Origin: SZUA-37 sp964472525
GTDB taxonomy: Bacteria; Pseudomonadota; Gammaproteobacteria; UBA6429; Thiohalophilaceae
Reading direction: 5' to 3'
Assembly (NCBI GenBank): GCA_964472525.1
Contig: CAYYLL010000002.1
Coordinates: 62,001 to 126,000 of the forward strand
DNA: 64,000 bases
Positions 7,832 to 16,321 of this stretch are shown here, piece after piece. The stretch's first letter is position 1; each line of letters starts with the position of its first letter. Under the pieces are notes generated by a model. It did not search any database. It worked only from the letters and a program-made list of their open reading frames with translations, and was not told the origin of the DNA. The translations under genes and the position numbers were made by a program.

Positions 7832-9259
7832 ATGAACGCACAGAATCGATCACATACATTACCTTCAGGCACTCGACTTGAATGTTATGAAATTGAGAAT
7901 GTTTTAGGCGTTGGTGGTTTCGGTATTACCTACAAGGCCAAAGACTTAAACTTGGGTTGTTATGTCGCCATTAAAGAATATTTTCCTGCTAGCTTTGCCA
8001 TTCGTGCTGCGAATACCTGCACAGTTAATTCAAAGTCTGATAATGATAATGAGATTTACGCGACAGGTTTACATCGTTTTCTTGATGAAGCGCGTACCCT
8101 TGCACAATTTAAATCGAGAAGTATCATTCATGTTAATCGTTTTATCGAAGCGAATGGCACCGCTTATATTGTTATGGACTACGAAGATGGCATCCCTTTA
8201 AGTCGTTATTTACTAAAGTCTAAAGGTTTAGCTGAACATGAAATTGCAATGGTAGTGGTGCCTATTTTAGAAGGGTTGCGTACGATTCATCAGAGTAAAT
8301 ATTTACACCGTGATATCAAACCATCTAATATCTATTTACGCAAACACGGCAGGCCGGTATTAATTGATTTTGGTTCAGCACGGCAATCTATTGATAACAG
8401 TGGGGCAGCAGTTACCGGTTTTGTTACCCATGGTTACGCACCCTTTGAACAATATAATACTCATGATGAGCAAGGCCCATGGACAGACTTGTATAGTTTA
8501 GGTGCAACATTGTACCGTTGTATTATGGGTAAATCACCGGTTGATGCGTTAGACCGTTTGGCATCAATACAAGCACATGAGCCAGATCCATTAAAATCTT
8601 TATTAATTGAAAAGCCAGATAATTATGGTACTGAAATACTCTCATGTATTGACTGGATGCTAAGTTTTCGTATTGAAAATCGTCCTCAATCAGTAGATGA
8701 AATTATTCATCGCTTTAAAACTATTCGTAAGCAACGTTCACAATCTGAATTAGCAAAAACAGTACTAAGCCAGAAAGATATTGATTGGGATGCAGAATTT
8801 ATTACAGCGATTGAATCAGAATTAGCCGCGTATATTGGCCCGCTTGCGACGGTAATGGTAAAAAAAGCATTAAAGGAATCAACAAATCTGGATGAACTAC
8901 ATCGGTCTTTATCCGTTAACATCGACAGCCCCTCGCATAGAGAACAATTTCTGCAATTATTCTCAGTGCGTGCTTCAAGTTCAAATCATTCAATGATGAC
9001 AGAAAAAATAACAACACAAAACAGTCCTTTATTAAATTCAGGTGGCGAACAAAAAATCGATATAAAATTCAGAGATAAAACGGAGCAGATTCTAGCTAAA
9101 TTTATCGGTCCGCTTGCAGGTATTATTGTTGATGAAGCAATATCCAACTCGTGTAGTCATGATGAGGTTATAGGTAAATTAGTAAAAGAAATTCAAAATG
9201 AAACAGATAAAACTACATTTATGAATGAAGTAAATAAAAACCAATACAAGGACACATAA
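7832..9259 (+). CDS. eukaryotic-type Ser/Thr protein kinase with two C-terminal helical repeats
   Basis: The 475-residue protein has a complete Hanks-type kinase domain at about residues 18-290: glycine loop G26VGGFG31, ATP-anchoring Lys48 in VAIKEYFP, catalytic HRDIKPSN (Asp161) and DFG (Asp179). Two related segments follow, each of about 50 residues and starting YIGPLATVMVKKA and FIGPLAGIIVDEA. As I recall, a similar tandem module follows kinase or cyclase domains elsewhere. No transmembrane segment is visible, so the kinase is probably soluble. A TTG start 13 codons upstream (7793) is possible, but the ATG at 7832 fits the family N-terminus. The stop codon is 3 bp before a c-haem receptor gene, suggesting that receptor controls it. 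Substrates are unknown. Confidence 0.9.
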   Translation: MNAQNRSHTLPSGTRLECYEIENVLGVGGFGITYKAKDLNLGCYVAIKEYFPASFAIRAANTCTVNSKSDNDNEIYATGLHRFLDEARTLAQFKSRSIIHVNRFIEANGTAYIVMDYEDGIPLSRYLLKSKGLAEHEIAMVVVPILEGLRTIHQSKYLHRDIKPSNIYLRKHGRPVLIDFGSARQSIDNSGAAVTGFVTHGYAPFEQYNTHDEQGPWTDLYSLGATLYRCIMGKSPVDALDRLASIQAHEPDPLKSLLIEKPDNYGTEILSCIDWMLSFRIENRPQSVDEIIHRFKTIRKQRSQSELAKTVLSQKDIDWDAEFITAIESELAAYIGPLATVMVKKALKESTNLDELHRSLSVNIDSPSHREQFLQLFSVRASSSNHSMMTEKITTQNSPLLNSGGEQKIDIKFRDKTEQILAKFIGPLAGIIVDEAISNSCSHDEVIGKLVKEIQNETDKTTFMNEVNKNQYKDT

Positions 9260-9262
9260 AGA

Positions 9263-10147
9263 GTGAAGCTTACAACAAAATTTAATTTAATTCTGGTGCT
9301 AGTATTATCTATTAGTTTTATAGTTTGCGCCTATTTTTCATTTAATATTTTGCAAAAAAATGCAAAGCGTGAAGTTGTTAAACATGCAGGTATGATGTTG
9401 GAGGCAGCATTAGCTATTCGTGGATACACGGTATCAGAAATTCGACCACTATTAGCAAAACAAATGCAAAGTACTTTTTTACCTCAGTCTGTGCCTGCCT
9501 ATGCAGCCACGCAAAGTTTTAACAGTTTAAGAAAAAAGCATCCTCAATACTCCTATAAAGAAGCAACGATTAACCCGACTAACTTACGTAATCGAGCTAC
9601 CGACTGGGAAACAGATATTATTCAGGAATTTTCAAATAACAAAAAAAGAAAAGAAGTAATAGGAGTAAGACAAACACCAACTGGGCCGGTGTTATATCTT
9701 GCACGACCTATTCAAATTAAAAAACAAGGTTGTTTAACTTGCCATAGTACACTTAGTGCAGCTCCCGCCACGCTGGTTGCCAAGTATGGTAATGCAAATG
9801 GTTTTGGTTGGAAATTAAATGAAATCGTTGGAGCACAAATTATTACTGTGCCGATGTCGCTTCCTATACAAAAGGCAAACGAAGCTTTTGTAACTTTTAT
9901 GCTGTTATTGATAGGTGTATTTTTGTTTATCATTATTGTTTTAAATATTATGCTAAAGCAGATTATTATTAAGCCAGTTATGCGTATGGCGGTGGCGGCA
10001 AATCAAATCAGTATGGGTAAATTTGACACCCCAGAATTTGATGAAAGCGGTAAAGATGAGGTCGCCATTTTATCGGCATCGTTCAACCGTATGCGCCGGA
10101 GCCTGCAAAAGGCGATACAAATGTTACAACAGCGATCTAACCGCTGA
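9263..10147 (+). CDS. membrane c-haem DUF3365 (Tll0287-like)-HAMP receptor without output domain
   Basis: The 294-residue protein has an N-terminal membrane helix (about 7-27), a periplasmic DUF3365/Tll0287-like sensor domain with one c-type haem site CLTCH (Cys157, Cys160, His161), a second membrane helix (about 212-232) and a HAMP linker to about residue 286. It then ends with no kinase, cyclase or methyl-accepting domain. Such sensors are thought to respond to redox state or small gaseous ligands. The GTG start lies 3 bp after the Ser/Thr kinase stop, so the pair is translationally linked. I infer that this is the input half of a two-protein switch with the kinase as output. Confidence 0.88.
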   Translation: MKLTTKFNLILVLVLSISFIVCAYFSFNILQKNAKREVVKHAGMMLEAALAIRGYTVSEIRPLLAKQMQSTFLPQSVPAYAATQSFNSLRKKHPQYSYKEATINPTNLRNRATDWETDIIQEFSNNKKRKEVIGVRQTPTGPVLYLARPIQIKKQGCLTCHSTLSAAPATLVAKYGNANGFGWKLNEIVGAQIITVPMSLPIQKANEAFVTFMLLLIGVFLFIIIVLNIMLKQIIIKPVMRMAVAANQISMGKFDTPEFDESGKDEVAILSASFNRMRRSLQKAIQMLQQRSNR

Positions 10148-10172
10148 TAACTGCGTTTATTGTATGATGAAG

Positions 10173-10199
10173 TTGAAGATAAGGGCATTTTAGTATACC
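10173..10199 (+). promoter_or_regulatory. probable promoter of tRNA-Ser
   Basis: TTGAAG (10173-10178) and TATACC (10194-10199) are 15 bp apart, shorter than ideal. They are followed by a GC-rich CTGCGCG discriminator typical of stable-RNA genes, and the tRNA begins 15 bp downstream. Confidence 0.45.
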
Positions 10200-10213
10200 C
10201 TGCGCGTTGTTCT

Positions 10214-10303
10214 GGAGAAGTGTCCGAGTGGCTGAAGGAGCACGCCTGGAAAGTGTGTATAGGTTTATCCCTATCGAGGGTTCGAATCCCTCCTTCTCCG
10301 CCA
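10214..10303 (+). tRNA. tRNA-Ser (anticodon GGA)
   Basis: A 90-nt class II tRNA. The acceptor stem GGAGAAG (10214-10220) pairs with CTTCTCC (10293-10299), followed by discriminator G and an encoded CCA. The anticodon loop CTGGAAA gives anticodon GGA, reading UCC and UCU. A long variable arm (GTATAGG...CCTAT) and the T-arm GAGGGTTCGAATCCCTC confirm serine identity. Confidence 0.96.
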
Positions 10304-10482
10304 TCTACTTTTAAAGAATACTGAATAAAATTAATAGACAGCATGTTAATGGTATTCGAACCCTCGATGAAAATATATCAGCAGGTTTGACGAGCGGCTT
10401 TGCCGCGAAGAACATCGTTGCTTTGCAACGATGGCCCCGTAGGGGTGAGGCCATTGGCCGAATAATCCCTCCTTCTCCGCCA
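10304..10482. repeat. tRNA-Ser-associated hairpin cassette ending in a duplicate tRNA 3' end
   Basis: The last 19 bases of the tRNA including CCA (10285-10303) recur exactly at 10464-10482, so this 179-bp stretch is framed by direct copies of the tRNA 3' end. Inside, 10354-10368 is a 15-nt inverted copy of the T-arm (ATTCGAACCCTCGAT). Three hairpins follow: GCGGC-ttt-GCCGC (10394-10406), CATCGTTGC-ttt-GCAACGATG (10413-10433) and CCCC-gta-GGGG (10435-10445). The last has an alternative outer stem, ATGGCC / GGCCAT. There is no open reading frame. It resembles the scar of an element inserted at the tRNA 3' end, or a non-autonomous repeat that uses tRNA ends. Confidence 0.85.
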
Positions 10483-10515
10483 GACTAATATTATCTGGTT
10501 TTGACCAAATACGTT

Positions 10516-13500
10516 TTATTTAGCCGCGAGTACTTGCTCGATAACTCGTTTCATTGTTTCCCTATTAAAATCTTTTTCAATGGCGCCATTAAAGCCATAC
10601 TGCAAATAATTTGTCATTTCATGGCTAGTTGAGTGGCCGCTTGAAATGATAATTTTTGCATTAGGGACTATTTCTCGTATCTTTTTCGCAACTTCTTTTC
10701 CGTTTAGACTGCCGGGGATAGATAAATCTAGAATAACGACATCAATAGGATTGTTATTCTCAATCGACCGTAGATATAAAGCAATGGCTTCGTCACCATC
10801 GCAGGCAGTGATCGTTTTGTAGCCCAACTTGTCAAGATTAAGTTTAAATAATTCACGTATATCTTCTTCATCATCCATGATTAGAATTGTTGATTTTCTC
10901 AGTATTTCTTCATCTTCTTGTGAATTAAATTTATTCAGTAAATTTTGTACTCGAGTGAGTAATGCGTCTGAAGTATAAGGTTTATAAAGTATATTTTGTT
11001 CGAGTTCCTGAACTATTTTGATGTTGTGCCGGTTATCCGCAAAACCACTGACCATCTGGATTTTAATTTCTGGATAATTTTGTTGTACATAAGCAGCAAG
11101 TTGATAACCGTCCATATTGGGCATAATAACATCGGTTATCACTAAATCGATTGTTTCGTGTTGTAATACTTCCATGGCCTTTTCTCCATCACTGGCGGTT
11201 AATACTTTAAAGCCACAAGAGTCGAGTATGGTATGCGCGAGTTTGAGTATGGTTTGTTCATCATCGACAACTAATAAGGTTGCATTGCCGTGAATTTCTT
11301 CTTGTTTTTTATGGTTTTGTATTTCTGGTTGTATGGTTGCTTGGGTAGTTCTAGGAAAATACAGAACGAAGCGACTGCCATGTCCCGGTTCAGAATAGAC
11401 ATTGATGGCACCGTTACTGCGTTGCATAAATCCGTATACCTGGCTTAGGCCTAGCCCCGTCCCTCGTTGACCTTTAGTCGTGTAAAAGGGGTCAAATATT
11501 TTTTGTTTTGTTTCACTACTCATGCCTTGACCCGTGTCTGCAAAACTTAAGGATACATAATCACCGGGTTCCAGTTTTAATAGTTGTGCATCGACGGGTT
11601 TGATATGTTCATTGAGTGTTTTTATAGTGAGATGGCCACTCCCTTTAATTGCGTGCATCGCATTAATACAAATATTAAGAATAGTATCTTCCAATTCATC
11701 TTCATCAATTGCAATTGGCCATAAATTTTCAACAAGATCATATCCAAGTTTTATTCGTGCGGTAAGACTCTTTTTGAGTATATTGATTTCGTCTTCTAAC
11801 AGAGTATTAATGTTGATGACTTTGGTATCGGCTGGTTTTTTTCGTGCAAAAGATAATAATTTTCTGGTGAGTTTGCTGCCACGTTCACCGGCATGGTGAA
11901 TTTCGTTTGCATACTTAGCCAGTTTTGGTTGCTCACTTAAGTTTTCTTCCAGTAATGCGGCATAGCCAAGAATAACTCCTAACATGTTGTTGTAATCATG
12001 TGCGATGCCTCCGGTGAGTTTACCCAGTGCGTCCATTTTTTGGGTGCGGCGTAGCGTTTCTTCCATTTGAACCTGTTGGGTAATTTCCTGGATTGTACCT
12101 GTAGATCGTATTGGGCCACCTGTCTCATTATAAAATGTCTGGCAACGTTCTTCGACATACTTGATACGGCCATCCGGCATACGTAAACGGTGTGTTATTG
12201 TATAAGGTCTTTTATCTTTTACAGACTGGTTATAAGCTTCACTGACTTTCTTTCGATCATCTGGATGTATTACCGTTATAAACGCGTCATACGATGCGAC
12301 AAATTTTCCAGGATCAATTTCAAAGATACGGTAGATTTCATCTGACCACTTCAGTCTATTGTTGGATAGATCCATTTCCCAATTACCAATATGGGTCATT
12401 TTTTGTGCTTCGGCTAGCCGTTGTTCACTAATCAGTACGGCTGCTTCCGCTTCTTTACGTTCTGTTATATCGGTAATGGTGCCAATGTAACCCATAATTT
12501 CACCGCTATCATCGATATTTGCATGTGCCTGGCCTAATACACAACGAATGTCATCGTCGTGCTGAAAACGATATTCACATTTAAAAGGTATGTTTTTAGT
12601 GGTTAGTTGTGTCCACTCGTTAAAAATACGTTCTCGATCATCTGGATGTAATGTATCCACCCATCCATTCCCGCTAGCATTTTCAGCTGAAATTCCTGTA
12701 ATTTCACTCCACTTTTCATTAACGTATAAGCATTGTCCTTGTTGGTCTGTGTAATAGATACCAACTGGCGCAATGGTTGTTAGAGCCTGATATTTTTGCT
12801 CGCTAATGGTGATAGCCTTACGTAATTTGTATTGTTCGGTTACATCATTAAACACGAGTACCATGCCTAATATCAGATCTTCATCTTTAATCGGTGCTGC
12901 TGAATCGACAATTTGGTATTGGGTTCCGTCTTTGGCTATTAACGTTGTGTAGTTACTCAGGTATACCGTTTCGCCATTAGCCATGACTTTATCAATAGGG
13001 TTGTCTATGGGTTCATGTGTTGTAGCATTAAAGACAGAAAAAATAGTTTTAATGGATTGCCCTTGCGCTTCATCAATTGACCAACCAGTGAGTTTTTCTG
13101 CCACTGGATTCATGCGGGTAATGTTTCCTTTTTCATCTGTCGTGATAACGGCATCACCAATACTGTTGAGTGTTTGCGCAAGATATTGTCGTTGTTGGTT
13201 AATTTTTTCAATTTGCTCGCATAAACGACCATGCATATCATTAATAGAATTGACTAGTGTGTCAAACTCATCAGGTTTTCTTTTGGATCTGTCTAGAGTA
13301 AGTGGCTCGTTACTGGATAATAAATTATGTGTTTCTGAAAACTTAGAAATTTTTGAGAGATGACGAGTTACAAATTGATGAAAAAGAAAATAAATAAAGA
13401 TAGCGACTAACGATGTTTTAATCGCATTAGATACTAAAATAACCCAAATTTTATTGTATAGCCGATGGTATACACCTTTTAGACTTACAATAACGGTGAG

Positions 13501-13887
13501 TTGACCAATGTTAATATTCTTCTTTCGGTGTTGATAATTAATGGGATAGCTACGTTGAATGGTATCACCACCTGTTTGTTTACCTGTTTGTGCCCACAGT
13601 TGTTCCCCATCCCGTATTTCGACATATTGCATGTCGCGTATTTTAATAATGCCATCAATGTTTGTTTTTAGAAGCTTTCTGTTTGAGGCCCATAATGCCG
13701 CAGAAATACTGTTTAAATGAACTTGCTCAATTTGTTCAAGTTCGGAATGGATTTGATCTATATCTTCATTGTAATCGTGGTAAAGTTGTAATGTTGTTAT
13801 TAATAAGGTAATAAAGGTGCTAAACAACACAATATAAATAATTAAACGACGTGCTAGGGGAGATTGGGGTAGATGAAAATTTAACAT
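10516..13887 (-). CDS. hybrid sensor histidine kinase with three PAS domains and two receiver domains
   Basis: The 1123-residue inner-membrane protein has two membrane helices (about 14-32 and 150-170) around a periplasmic sensor of about 115 residues. A HAMP-like linker leads to three PAS/PAC modules (from about 240, 365 and 490). The HisKA dimerisation domain has phospho-acceptor His630 in GGIAHDYNN, and an HATPase domain (DTGQGM, GTGLGLS) follows. Two receiver domains have phosphorylatable Asp in LVITDVIMPNMDG and VVILDLSIPG. It is the last gene of a leftward operon, 25 bp after a periplasmic binding protein and behind a REC-EAL protein. The likely output is control of c-di-GMP turnover through that partner. 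Confidence 0.93.
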   Translation of the reverse strand: MLNFHLPQSPLARRLIIYIVLFSTFITLLITTLQLYHDYNEDIDQIHSELEQIEQVHLNSISAALWASNRKLLKTNIDGIIKIRDMQYVEIRDGEQLWAQTGKQTGGDTIQRSYPINYQHRKKNINIGQLTVIVSLKGVYHRLYNKIWVILVSNAIKTSLVAIFIYFLFHQFVTRHLSKISKFSETHNLLSSNEPLTLDRSKRKPDEFDTLVNSINDMHGRLCEQIEKINQQRQYLAQTLNSIGDAVITTDEKGNITRMNPVAEKLTGWSIDEAQGQSIKTIFSVFNATTHEPIDNPIDKVMANGETVYLSNYTTLIAKDGTQYQIVDSAAPIKDEDLILGMVLVFNDVTEQYKLRKAITISEQKYQALTTIAPVGIYYTDQQGQCLYVNEKWSEITGISAENASGNGWVDTLHPDDRERIFNEWTQLTTKNIPFKCEYRFQHDDDIRCVLGQAHANIDDSGEIMGYIGTITDITERKEAEAAVLISEQRLAEAQKMTHIGNWEMDLSNNRLKWSDEIYRIFEIDPGKFVASYDAFITVIHPDDRKKVSEAYNQSVKDKRPYTITHRLRMPDGRIKYVEERCQTFYNETGGPIRSTGTIQEITQQVQMEETLRRTQKMDALGKLTGGIAHDYNNMLGVILGYAALLEENLSEQPKLAKYANEIHHAGERGSKLTRKLLSFARKKPADTKVININTLLEDEINILKKSLTARIKLGYDLVENLWPIAIDEDELEDTILNICINAMHAIKGSGHLTIKTLNEHIKPVDAQLLKLEPGDYVSLSFADTGQGMSSETKQKIFDPFYTTKGQRGTGLGLSQVYGFMQRSNGAINVYSEPGHGSRFVLYFPRTTQATIQPEIQNHKKQEEIHGNATLLVVDDEQTILKLAHTILDSCGFKVLTASDGEKAMEVLQHETIDLVITDVIMPNMDGYQLAAYVQQNYPEIKIQMVSGFADNRHNIKIVQELEQNILYKPYTSDALLTRVQNLLNKFNSQEDEEILRKSTILIMDDEEDIRELFKLNLDKLGYKTITACDGDEAIALYLRSIENNNPIDVVILDLSIPGSLNGKEVAKKIREIVPNAKIIISSGHSTSHEMTNYLQYGFNGAIEKDFNRETMKRVIEQVLAAK

Positions 13888-13912
13888 AGCTTATTTTTTA
13901 AGTTAAACTTAA

Positions 13913-14677
13913 TTATGGCATGAGTGGTTTTAGTATTTGGTTGTACATTTTTTTTATGCTGCCATCTTGTTTCATTTTTTTAATTTGAGCACTTAATTGA
14001 GGTACTAGTTTTTTATGTTTTTTATGAAGATAAGTGTAAAGTGGCGTACTTATTAATGGTGGCTCGAGCATGGTTATATCTGTAATTTTATTATCTTTTA
14101 GAAAGGCTAAACCTGTCCAACGTTCATGACCTGCAAAATCAGCCCTGTTCTTTTTTAACATTGTGAATATTTGTTGAATATTATCTGTTTTAGTGATATC
14201 GACTTTTGCTCCTAAATTTAGTTCAAATACTTTCCAGCCCGTAATAATAGAGATTGAATGAGAACGAATACTATCCCAACCCTTTACTTTAAAGGAGGGC
14301 TTATTTTTTGTGAATAACATAACATCCATATCCATTATTTTTTCAGGAACCTGAATAAGATTAGGATATTTTTTTTGTAAGCCGCTAATTCGAAGTAAAT
14401 CGCCATCATCAATACCTTTGTTGGCATTAATCAAGGCTCTTTCTGCAGGTAAACGAGAGGTTTCTAGTTTATAACCCATACGTTTAAAGGCTTCACTCAA
14501 TACTTTATCGCCAAACCCTGTTTGTGTTTCGTTACTGATAGGGTTATTGAATGCGCTGTTAAGAATGATGGTCGTCTGTTGAGCAAAGGTGGGCATACTT
14601 GAAAAGAATAAGAGTACCGCTAGCATTGCTTTAACGTGAGCATTTATAAAAATAAAACGGTTTTCAAGTAGTTTCAT
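13913..14677 (-). CDS. periplasmic substrate-binding protein (SBP_bac_3-like)
   Basis: The 254-residue product begins with a signal peptide (hydrophobic core about 17-30, cleavage near FAQQ). The rest fits the bilobed family 3 solute-binding fold at low similarity, with a GFGDKVLSEAFKRMGY segment early on and a C-terminal KKMKQDGSIKKMYNQIL helix typical of that family. No permease or ATPase gene is nearby. It is instead sandwiched, with 13- and 25-bp gaps, between a REC-EAL gene and a hybrid histidine kinase. I infer that it captures a ligand for the kinase's periplasmic sensor rather than feeding a transporter. The ligand is not predictable. Confidence 0.75.
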   Translation of the reverse strand: MKLLENRFIFINAHVKAMLAVLLFFSSMPTFAQQTTIILNSAFNNPISNETQTGFGDKVLSEAFKRMGYKLETSRLPAERALINANKGIDDGDLLRISGLQKKYPNLIQVPEKIMDMDVMLFTKNKPSFKVKGWDSIRSHSISIITGWKVFELNLGAKVDITKTDNIQQIFTMLKKNRADFAGHERWTGLAFLKDNKITDITMLEPPLISTPLYTYLHKKHKKLVPQLSAQIKKMKQDGSIKKMYNQILKPLMP

Positions 14678-14690
14678 ATTAATGACTCTA

Positions 14691-15860
14691 TTATTTATTA
14701 ATTCTTATCCATTGGATAAGTGCGTCTGCGGACATCGGTTTTGCCATTAAATAACCTTGCGCAATATCACAGCCCAGAGTTTGTAGCTCATCCCATACTT
14801 GCTGTGTTTCAACGCCTTCTGCAACTAGTTTCATTCCTAGCATTTGACCAAGCATAATACATATTTTTACAATAATCATGGCTTCACTGTCTTCAAGCAT
14901 ATTCATTATAAAGCTTTGATCAATTTTAATTTCGGTAAAGGGCATTTTGTATAAATGCGATAGGGATGAATAACCGGTACCAAAATCATCAATGGACAAT
15001 GCAAAGCCTTTCATTCTTAACCGGTTAAGAACATCCAGTGATGAAGTGAGATCCCCCATAACAGCACTTTCTGTAATTTCCAGCGTGATTTTTTCTGGAT
15101 CAATCGCGTGTTTATCGGTGAGTTCTTTTAATTGTTCAGGCAAACTCAGGCTGGTAATATTTTTTGTTGACACATTAATTGAAATGGCGATATTAATCCC
15201 TTTTTCTTGCCACTGTCGGGATTGTTCTACGGCCAATCGAATCACTTCCTCTGTTAAGGGCTCAATTAAACCACTTTTTTCAGCTAGGCCAATAAACTGA
15301 TCTGGATAAATCATGCCATGTTCAGGATGTTGCCAACGCACTAGAGCTTCTACCCCATGTAAATCACCTGTTTTCATATTAATTTGTGGTTGATAACAGA
15401 GTAGCAAATGATGCTGGTGAATAGCTTGATCCAGCTCAGTAAAAGAGACTGGATTTTCAGTGAGCGGTGATTTTGAGGTGATTTCCGATTGCGGCTTAAT
15501 ATTAGTCAATGTTTGTGCAAATTCCTGAATGGACATTGGTTTTGTTAAACTGGCCAAAACTTTAAAATGGTGGGCTTCTGCCAGTTGTTGGGCAGAATGT
15601 AATACGCGGGCATCAAAACCACTCACTAATATAAGCAGTAGGTTGATTTTTTTCTCAGCCAGTGTGCGAATAACTTCAATACCGTCCATTTCCGGCATAT
15701 TCAGGTCGAGCACTAAAACGCTGCCCTGTAATATATTATTTTGTAGAAAGGTAACGGGGTTTTGTTCGGTAATGACTTCCCAGCCAATATTGGAGGCGAC
15801 TTCTGCAAGCAACATCGCATATTGCTCATCATCATCAAGAATATAAAGTTTTAGCACCAT
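14691..15860 (-). CDS. response regulator with REC and EAL (c-di-GMP phosphodiesterase) domains
   Basis: The 389-residue cytoplasmic protein has an N-terminal receiver domain (acidic triad in LYILDDDEQ, acceptor Asp in VLVLDLNMPEMDG, Lys in LTKPMS). A C-terminal EAL domain starts at about residue 145. Its catalytic motifs are intact: EALVRW, SINVST, ITESAV, DDFGTGYSSL and AEGVET. It should therefore hydrolyse c-di-GMP to pGpG. It is the first gene of the leftward operon with the binding protein and hybrid kinase, its presumed phosphodonor. No clear promoter is visible in the 224 bp between it and the SRP RNA gene. Confidence 0.92.
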   Translation of the reverse strand: MVLKLYILDDDEQYAMLLAEVASNIGWEVITEQNPVTFLQNNILQGSVLVLDLNMPEMDGIEVIRTLAEKKINLLLILVSGFDARVLHSAQQLAEAHHFKVLASLTKPMSIQEFAQTLTNIKPQSEITSKSPLTENPVSFTELDQAIHQHHLLLCYQPQINMKTGDLHGVEALVRWQHPEHGMIYPDQFIGLAEKSGLIEPLTEEVIRLAVEQSRQWQEKGINIAISINVSTKNITSLSLPEQLKELTDKHAIDPEKITLEITESAVMGDLTSSLDVLNRLRMKGFALSIDDFGTGYSSLSHLYKMPFTEIKIDQSFIMNMLEDSEAMIIVKICIMLGQMLGMKLVAEGVETQQVWDELQTLGCDIAQGYLMAKPMSADALIQWIRINK

Positions 15861-16084
15861 GACCCATCAGGTTCTACTGTTTTTGTTTAAGCCTAACAAG
15901 TATATCCAGTTTTGGTAGGGGCTGCCTTATTTAGTGTATGCAATATTTCGAATTTAAGGGGATAGAAAATAGTCCGTATACTTTTTTTTGTGGTATCCTA
16001 CGCGCGCTAAAGCTTAGGTGATAACCTCAATTTTAGATATTGACCTGCCTATATAAAGGTATAGCCTGTTTATGGTAGTTTGTA

Positions 16085-16190
16085 TGGGTTCCCTCGCGAC
16101 GATAAGCCGCAAACCCCGCCAGGCCCGGAAGGGAGCAACGGTAGTGGTGGATTCGGGTGCCGAGGTGTAGCTTGTACAGACTGCCACCCA
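16085..16190 (+). ncRNA. ffs: signal recognition particle RNA (4.5S, bacterial small type)
   Basis: The core CAGGCCCGGAAGGGAGCAAC (16120-16139) contains the GGAA tetraloop and the asymmetric internal loop that bind Ffh. The ends pair (TGGGT at 16085-16089 with ACCCA at 16186-16190), giving a single long hairpin of about 106 nt. It lies just upstream of dnaX, a common gammaproteobacterial order. Confidence 0.92.
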
Positions 16191-16321
16191 ATTATCTTCT
16201 AAAACAATAACTTATATAGCGATAACAGATTCTTAGTAGTGGCATTAATTACTGGGATCGAGGCTCATAAGCCGCTAGAATGGTACATTTAATCTATCGT
16301 TTGATGAGTTTTTGAGTCCTT

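Noticed and set aside
10003..10344. Leftward open frame antisense to tRNA-Ser and the end of the receptor gene
   Set aside because: Its GGEGGIRTLDRDKP segment is the familiar spurious translation of a tRNA-Ser complement. It overlaps the tRNA and a well-supported gene.
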